This document shows, in pieces, positions 53,980-57,755 of a stretch of 57,755 nt of DNA. Position 1 is the first letter of the stretch, and the number at the start of each line of letters is the position of its first letter. A program made the translations under genes and the position numbers. The notes beneath the pieces are model-generated. The model saw only the letters and a program-made list of their open reading frames with translations. It was not told the origin of the DNA and did not search any database. This DNA is from Pseudomonadota bacterium (GTDB lineage: Bacteria > Pseudomonadota > Gammaproteobacteria > Acidiferrobacterales > UBA6901): contig JAKASJ010000022.1 of the NCBI GenBank assembly GCA_021819085.1, positions 1-57,755 of the forward strand, read 5' to 3'.

Positions 53980-56217
53980 CTAAAACTCGAAAGCGAGTTC
54001 GTCGTCCTTGATGCTCACACGCACGTGTCCGCCACCCGCGAGCTTGCCGAACAGCAGCTCGTCAGCCAGGGGCTTTTTCACCTTCTCGCGGATCAGGCGC
54101 GCCATGGGCCGGGCGCCCATTGCCGCGTCATAACCGTGCTCGGCCAACCACGCGCGGGCGCCTTCGTCGAACTCTATCGTGACATTGCGTTCCTCCAGCT
54201 GCGCTTCGAGCTCGAGGACGAACTTGTCCACCACATGCACGATCGTGCCTTTGTCCAGCCGCTTGAACGCAATGACCGCGTCCAGCCGATTACGGAACTC
54301 GGGGCTGAATATCCGCTTGATCGCCTCGACATCGTCGCCACTGTGATCCTGGTGACGGAATCCCATCGAGGAACGGCTCATGGAATCGGCACCGGCATTC
54401 GTCGTCATCACGATGATGATGTTGCGAAAGTCCGCCTTGCGGCCATTGTTGTCCGTCAGGGTACCGTGGTCCATTACCTGGAGCAGCAGATTGAACACAT
54501 CCTGATGGGCCTTCTCGATTTCATCGAGCAGCAGCACCGCATGCGGATGCTTTGTCACCGCATCGGTCAGGAGGCCGCCCTGGTCGAACCCGACGTAGCC
54601 CGGCGGCGCGCCGATCAGGCGCGAAACCGTGTGCCGCTCCATGTACTCCGACATGTCGAAGCGGATCAGCTCGAGCCCCAGCACCTTCGCGAGCTGGCGC
54701 GTGACCTCGGTCTTGCCGACACCGGTCGGGCCCGAGAACAAGTAGGAGCCTATCGGCTTTTCCGGCTGCCCCAAACCGGAACGCGCCATCTTGATCGACG
54801 TCGCCAACGCGTCGATCGCCTGATCCTGTCCGAACACCACCAGCTTCAGATCCCTTTCCAGGGTGCGCAATGCTTTCATGTCCGAAGAGGACACGCTCTT
54901 CGGGGGAATGCGCGCGATCTTGGCGACGATGTCTTCGACATCGCTCACCCCGATGGTCTTCTTGCGCTTGGCCGGCGCCAGCAGATGCATGCCGGCCCCC
55001 GCCTCGTCGATCACGTCAATTGCCTTGTCGGGCAGATGCCGATCGTTGATGAAGCGCGCCGACAGCTCAGCGGCGCTGCGCAGCGCCTGGCTGGTGTAGC
55101 GCACGCCATGGTGCTCCTCGAAACGCGCCTTCAGCCCGTGCAGTATCTGAACGGTCTCCTCGACGCTGGGCTCGGTCACGTCTATCTTCTGGAACCGCCG
55201 CGAGAGCGCCCGATCCTTCTCGAAAATGCCGCGATACTCCTGGTAAGTCGTGGACCCGATGCATTTCAGGTCACCGGAGGAAAGCACCGGCTTGAGAAGA
55301 TTGGAGGCGTCCATGGCGCCGCCGGACGCGGCGCCGGCGCCAATGATGGTATGGATCTCGTCGATGAACAGGATCGCGTGCTCCTGCTTCTTGAGATGAT
55401 GCAGCACGGCCTTCAGGCGCTTCTCGAAGTCGCCGCGGTACTTCGTTCCGGCAAGCAGCGCCCCCATGTCGAGCGCATAGATCGTGTTCTTCGACAGGAC
55501 TTCCGGCACTTCCTCGTCGACGATCTTCTTCGCGAGCCCCTCGGCGATCGCCGTCTTGCCGACACCGGCCTCACCCACATACAGCGGGTTGTTCTTGCGG
55601 CGACGGCATAGGATCTGGATCGTACGCTGCAGTTCGTGCTCGCGGCCGATGAGCGGATCGATCTTTCCGGCGCGCGCACGCTCGTTCAGATTGACCGTAA
55701 AGATGTCGAGCGGACTGCGCTCCGGCGCCCCGCCGCCCTCTTCGCTCTCTTCCGGCGCCGGCAGCTCGGGCTGGCCCTCTCCGGGAACCTTCGAGATCCC
55801 ATGGGAGATGAAGTTCACCACATCGAAACGGCTGATATTCTGCTTGTGCAGAAAATACACCGCATGCGAGTCCTTCTCCCCGAAAATCGCGACCAGGACA
55901 TTGGCGCCGGTAACCTCCTTCTTGCCTACACCCTGGACGTGCAGGACCGCGCGCTGGATCACGCGCTGGAAACCGAGCGTGGGCTGGGTATCGCTTTCGC
56001 TGCCGGCCGGAATGCTGGGGACACTCTCGTCGAGGAAGGTCTTGAGGTTCTTGCGAAGCTCGTCGATGTTGCCGCCGCAGGCGCGGATCACACGCGCCGC
56101 GCTGGGATTGTCCAACAGTGCGGCAAGCAGATGCTCCACCGTAATGTATTCATGGCGCTTCTCGCGCGCGTCCTGAAACGCGGCATTCAGCGAGAACTCC
56201 AGTTCCTGAGACAACAT
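53980..56217 (-). CDS. clpA: ATP-dependent Clp protease ATP-binding subunit ClpA
   Basis: The 745-residue AAA+ unfoldase feeds substrates to ClpP. The N-domain ([26 protein letters not shown], quoted as start [10 protein letters not shown]) binds ClpS. Module 1 has [16 protein letters not shown] and [12 protein letters not shown]; module 2 has [15 protein letters not shown] and [12 protein letters not shown]. There is no M-domain, which separates it from ClpB. The ClpP-binding loop IGF/IGL is not obvious by eye in the expected area; [10 protein letters not shown] precedes it. ATG 56217 has GGAGGG upstream. The gene follows clpS by 74 bases. Confidence 0.96.
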   Translation of the reverse strand: MLSQELEFSLNAAFQDAREKRHEYITVEHLLAALLDNPSAARVIRACGGNIDELRKNLKTFLDESVPSIPAGSESDTQPTLGFQRVIQRAVLHVQGVGKKEVTGANVLVAIFGEKDSHAVYFLHKQNISRFDVVNFISHGISKVPGEGQPELPAPEESEEGGGAPERSPLDIFTVNLNERARAGKIDPLIGREHELQRTIQILCRRRKNNPLYVGEAGVGKTAIAEGLAKKIVDEEVPEVLSKNTIYALDMGALLAGTKYRGDFEKRLKAVLHHLKKQEHAILFIDEIHTIIGAGAASGGAMDASNLLKPVLSSGDLKCIGSTTYQEYRGIFEKDRALSRRFQKIDVTEPSVEETVQILHGLKARFEEHHGVRYTSQALRSAAELSARFINDRHLPDKAIDVIDEAGAGMHLLAPAKRKKTIGVSDVEDIVAKIARIPPKSVSSSDMKALRTLERDLKLVVFGQDQAIDALATSIKMARSGLGQPEKPIGSYLFSGPTGVGKTEVTRQLAKVLGLELIRFDMSEYMERHTVSRLIGAPPGYVGFDQGGLLTDAVTKHPHAVLLLDEIEKAHQDVFNLLLQVMDHGTLTDNNGRKADFRNIIIVMTTNAGADSMSRSSMGFRHQDHSGDDVEAIKRIFSPEFRNRLDAVIAFKRLDKGTIVHVVDKFVLELEAQLEERNVTIEFDEGARAWLAEHGYDAAMGARPMARLIREKVKKPLADELLFGKLAGGGHVRVSIKDDELAFEF

Positions 56218-56291
56218 CTGGCTACCCTCCCGGAAACACTTCCGGCGCAAGCTTTGGCACGGGCCGTCGCGCCCAACAATTTCCCAAGGAG

Positions 56292-56609
56292 CTACTCCGG
56301 CTCCATCGTACACTGCAGCGGATGCTGGTTATCCGCGGAAAACACCATCACCTGACGCACCTTTGTTTCAGCCACCTCGCGCGTGTACAGGCCGCACACA
56401 CCGATACCCTTCTGGTGCACATGCAGCATGATGCGCGTCGCTTCCTCCCGGTTCTTGTGGAAAAACCGCTCCAGCACCACAATTACGAACTCCATGGGCG
56501 TATAATCGTCATTCAGCAGAATAACTTTATAGAGCTGCGGTCTCTTTAACTGAGGCTTAACCTCCTGAACGACGAGACCATCAGTATATTGCAGCTGTTT
56601 GTCGCTCAT
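56292..56609 (-). CDS. clpS: ATP-dependent Clp protease adaptor ClpS
   Basis: The 105-residue adaptor delivers N-degron substrates to ClpAP. The substrate pocket is present: [12 protein letters not shown] (Asn/Asp pair) and the His in [13 protein letters not shown]. The family pattern [17 protein letters not shown] is intact. The flexible N-terminus of about 25 residues needed for ClpA handover is there. It is directly upstream of clpA, and the Leu/Phe transferases aat and bpt are encoded nearby. Confidence 0.96.
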   Translation of the reverse strand: MSDKQLQYTDGLVVQEVKPQLKRPQLYKVILLNDDYTPMEFVIVVLERFFHKNREEATRIMLHVHQKGIGVCGLYTREVAETKVRQVMVFSADNQHPLQCTMEPE

Positions 56610-56974
56610 AACACTCTGTTACTCACAGATTAGACCATGCCCGCTAAGTATCTACATTTTGGGACCGTCGTCCAAAAATTCAAGACTTTTCAGAAATTAA
56701 GCCGGTCCTGACAGGGGATAAAGTCCCGCGATGTCAGCGGCCAGACATTGCCGCCGCACAGGGTCCGGAGCGGCCGTAAACTTCCGGTTGCCACCGTGCA
56801 ATATCCTTGACTTGGACAAAAAAAGCGGGAAGATGATGCACGTGCGGGCTTGATTTTATGCGGAAAAGCGCCGTCAAGAACGGAGTCGCGATTCCGGTTT
56901 CAGGGACGCACTCTTGTCTTGGCAATAAAAATGGCGCCGCAATACGGCTCCATTGAGAACTAGGGGGATGTGGC
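56610..56974. other. Divergent regulatory gap between clpS and the cold-shock gene
   Basis: This 365-base region is AT-richer than its surroundings and should hold both promoters and the cold-shock 5' leader. On the clpS side (minus strand, about 56655-56690) CTTGAAT is followed 13 bases later by TCCCAAAA, a partial sigma-32 match; TTGGAC and GATACT at 17-base spacing is a sigma-70 alternative. No gene is seen. Confidence 0.4.
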
Positions 56975-57181
56975 ATGGCAACAGGTACCGTTAAATGGTT
57001 TAACGCCAGCAAAGGGTACGGTTTTATTTCACCCACAAATGGCGGTGATGATGTGTTCGCCCACTTTTCGGCAATTGAAATGGACGGATACAAAACCCTC
57101 AAAGAAGGGCAGCAGGTCGAATTTGAAATACAGGAAGGGCCAAAGGGTCCGCAGGCAACCAACATTCGCGCATTGGCATAG
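56975..57181 (+). CDS. Cold-shock domain protein (CspA/CspD type)
   Basis: This 68-residue single-stranded nucleic acid binder has RNP1 KGYGFISP and RNP2 DVFAHFSAI, in the family order starting [12 protein letters not shown]. It acts as an RNA chaperone or, if CspD-like, an inhibitor of replication; the clpS-clpA-adjacent position is where E. coli has cspD, but the short length (CspD is 74 aa) leaves the paralogue open. AGGGGG lies eight bases before the ATG. An intrinsic terminator follows. Confidence 0.96.
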   Translation: MATGTVKWFNASKGYGFISPTNGGDDVFAHFSAIEMDGYKTLKEGQQVEFEIQEGPKGPQATNIRALA

Positions 57182-57217
57182 CGTGATCCGGTCCTGTCGG
57201 AAGGTATCATTCCTGAG

Positions 57218-57245
57218 CCCGGCACCTGCCGGGTTTTCTTTTTCC
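57218..57245 (+). terminator. Intrinsic terminator of the cold-shock gene
   Basis: CCCGGCA and TGCCGGG form a seven-pair stem with a two-base loop (57218-57233), followed by a T-rich tail (TTTTCTTTTT). It lies 37 bases after the stop codon. Confidence 0.9.
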
Positions 57246-57361
57246 GGAGACCCGAAACATCCACCCGGTTGCCGGGTCTGAGGTACTTACGGCGGAAGTC
57301 TGCGGGACACGCGCCCCGGATCGCGCGCAACACGCCCGTACGGGCGGGAGGACAGCCTGAG

Positions 57362-57586
57362 ATGAACGTCAGAAAGCTGGAAGACGGACGCATTGTGCTG
57401 GAACTGGAGAAGGCCGAACTCGACCCGCTGGCACGGCCGGTTATCGCGCATGCGGAAGAGATGCACAGCGCCCTGCTGGATTTGGCGGATATCCTGCGCA
57501 GCGCCGGATACGGCATGCGCGATCAGTTCCGGCAGCCACCCCATCCGTGGGACGCCGGCGCGCAACATCCGAGCATCGAAAAGTGA
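57362..57586 (+). CDS. Small hypothetical protein (74 aa)
   Basis: The ATG at 57362 has GGGAGG eleven bases upstream. The product is strand-helix: KLEDGRIVLELEKAELDPLA, then HAEEMHSALLDLADILRSAGYG, with a Pro/His-rich tail. No family is recognised. The downstream partial gene starts ten bases after its stop with its own GAGGTG, so the two form a likely operon. Confidence 0.6.
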   Translation: MNVRKLEDGRIVLELEKAELDPLARPVIAHAEEMHSALLDLADILRSAGYGMRDQFRQPPHPWDAGAQHPSIEK

Positions 57587-57596
57587 GGTGCCACTC

Positions 57597-57755
57597 ATGA
57601 ACATCGCGAATCAGACCGCCGAGTCGCTGAGCGTTATCCTGGACCCCGAAGAAGCGCAACACCTGGTCGAGGGGCTGAGCGAACATCTGCCACTGCTGGG
57701 CCAGCCCGCAGAGAAGCTGCTCAACCTGCTGGTCGGTGCAGGCGTACGGGCGCCC
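57597..57755 (+). CDS. Partial small protein, C-terminus beyond window edge
   Basis: The frame is open from ATG 57597 to the right edge (53 codons), preceded by GAGGTG. The visible part is helical (SLSVILDPEEAQHLVEGLSEH, quoted in part: LDPEEAQHLVEGL, then KLLNLLVGAGVRAP). It is not recognisable from this fragment. Tight spacing to the preceding small gene suggests co-transcription. Confidence 0.55.
   Translation, partial: MNIANQTAESLSVILDPEEAQHLVEGLSEHLPLLGQPAEKLLNLLVGAGVRAP

Noticed and set aside
53674-55611. 645-codon plus-strand frame opposite clpA
   Set aside because: Antisense shadow of clpA.
56655-56690. Partial sigma-32-like sequence upstream of clpS
   Set aside because: Only the -35 half (CTTGAAT) matches well; the -10 half deviates at several positions.

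Overview
The window reads as ordinary chromosomal DNA of a high-GC Gram-negative bacterium, most likely a gammaproteobacterium. Support comes from lipoproteins and envelope factors (BamD, DegP, a DsbG-like protein, BamE-like proteins), a linked clpS/clpA, cold-shock, infA, bpt and aat set, and rluD, pgeF, nadE, nadC and PII. I cannot fix the genus. I see no rRNA, tRNA, insertion sequence, prophage or CRISPR array. Gene density is high, with a few non-coding stretches of 0.3-1.2 kb.

Layout. 1-4,900: a truncated exported protein, a small conserved protein, a BTAD-type regulator without an ATPase, a BamE-like periplasmic protein and an NYN/LOTUS RNase-like protein. 4,970-6,690: a YadG/YadH-type ABC exporter. 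6,881-18,062: a signalling region rich in c-di-GMP proteins: a PAS-GGDEF-EAL protein, a PilZ protein, a response regulator with a dead GGDEF but intact I-site, and a four-gene stressosome-like cassette led by a diguanylate cyclase. A lipoprotein, a cytochrome b561-type protein and an acyltransferase are interspersed. 18,325-26,777: cell-envelope genes (YxWxP-repeat protein, MBL hydrolase, DegP plus lipoprotein, DsbG-like protein, VWA protein plus coiled-coil partner). 27,975-36,539: an alpha/beta hydrolase and a minus-strand run of an ICMT-type methyltransferase, a WaaP-like kinase, an ArsM-type methyltransferase, a CoA-disulfide-reductase-like flavoprotein, a 2-hydroxyacid dehydrogenase and HrpB. 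36,792-50,180: ClpB with a near-consensus sigma-32 promoter, an acyltransferase, a CPA2 antiporter, NadC, an HD-GYP protein, PgeF/RluD divergent from BamD, PII, NadE and a COG3146 protein. 50,226-57,755: Aat and Bpt, IF-1, a DsrE-like protein, ClpA/ClpS, a cold-shock protein and two small genes at the right edge.

The most notable system is at 14,728-18,062. A GGDEF diguanylate cyclase is coupled by an overlapping TTG/TGA to a single protein that fuses an RsbT-like kinase to an RsbX-like phosphatase. An RsbR-like STAS protein and an RsbS-like STAS protein follow. No sigma-B, RsbU or RsbV gene is present, so the likely output is c-di-GMP. Both phospho-acceptor positions of the RsbR-like protein are Ser instead of Thr. 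The RsbS-like protein has Arg at residue 59, where Bacillus subtilis RsbS has its phosphorylated Ser59. A divergent response regulator next door has a non-catalytic GGDEF motif and an intact RxxD I-site, so it could read the signal.

A second coherent unit is the N-degron machinery: Aat and Bpt attach Leu/Phe to protein N-termini, ClpS recognises them and ClpA unfolds the substrate. All four genes lie within 6.4 kb. Functional calls rest on motifs read by eye and on remembered family features. No database search was run, and start sites are inferred from ribosome-binding-site spacing.
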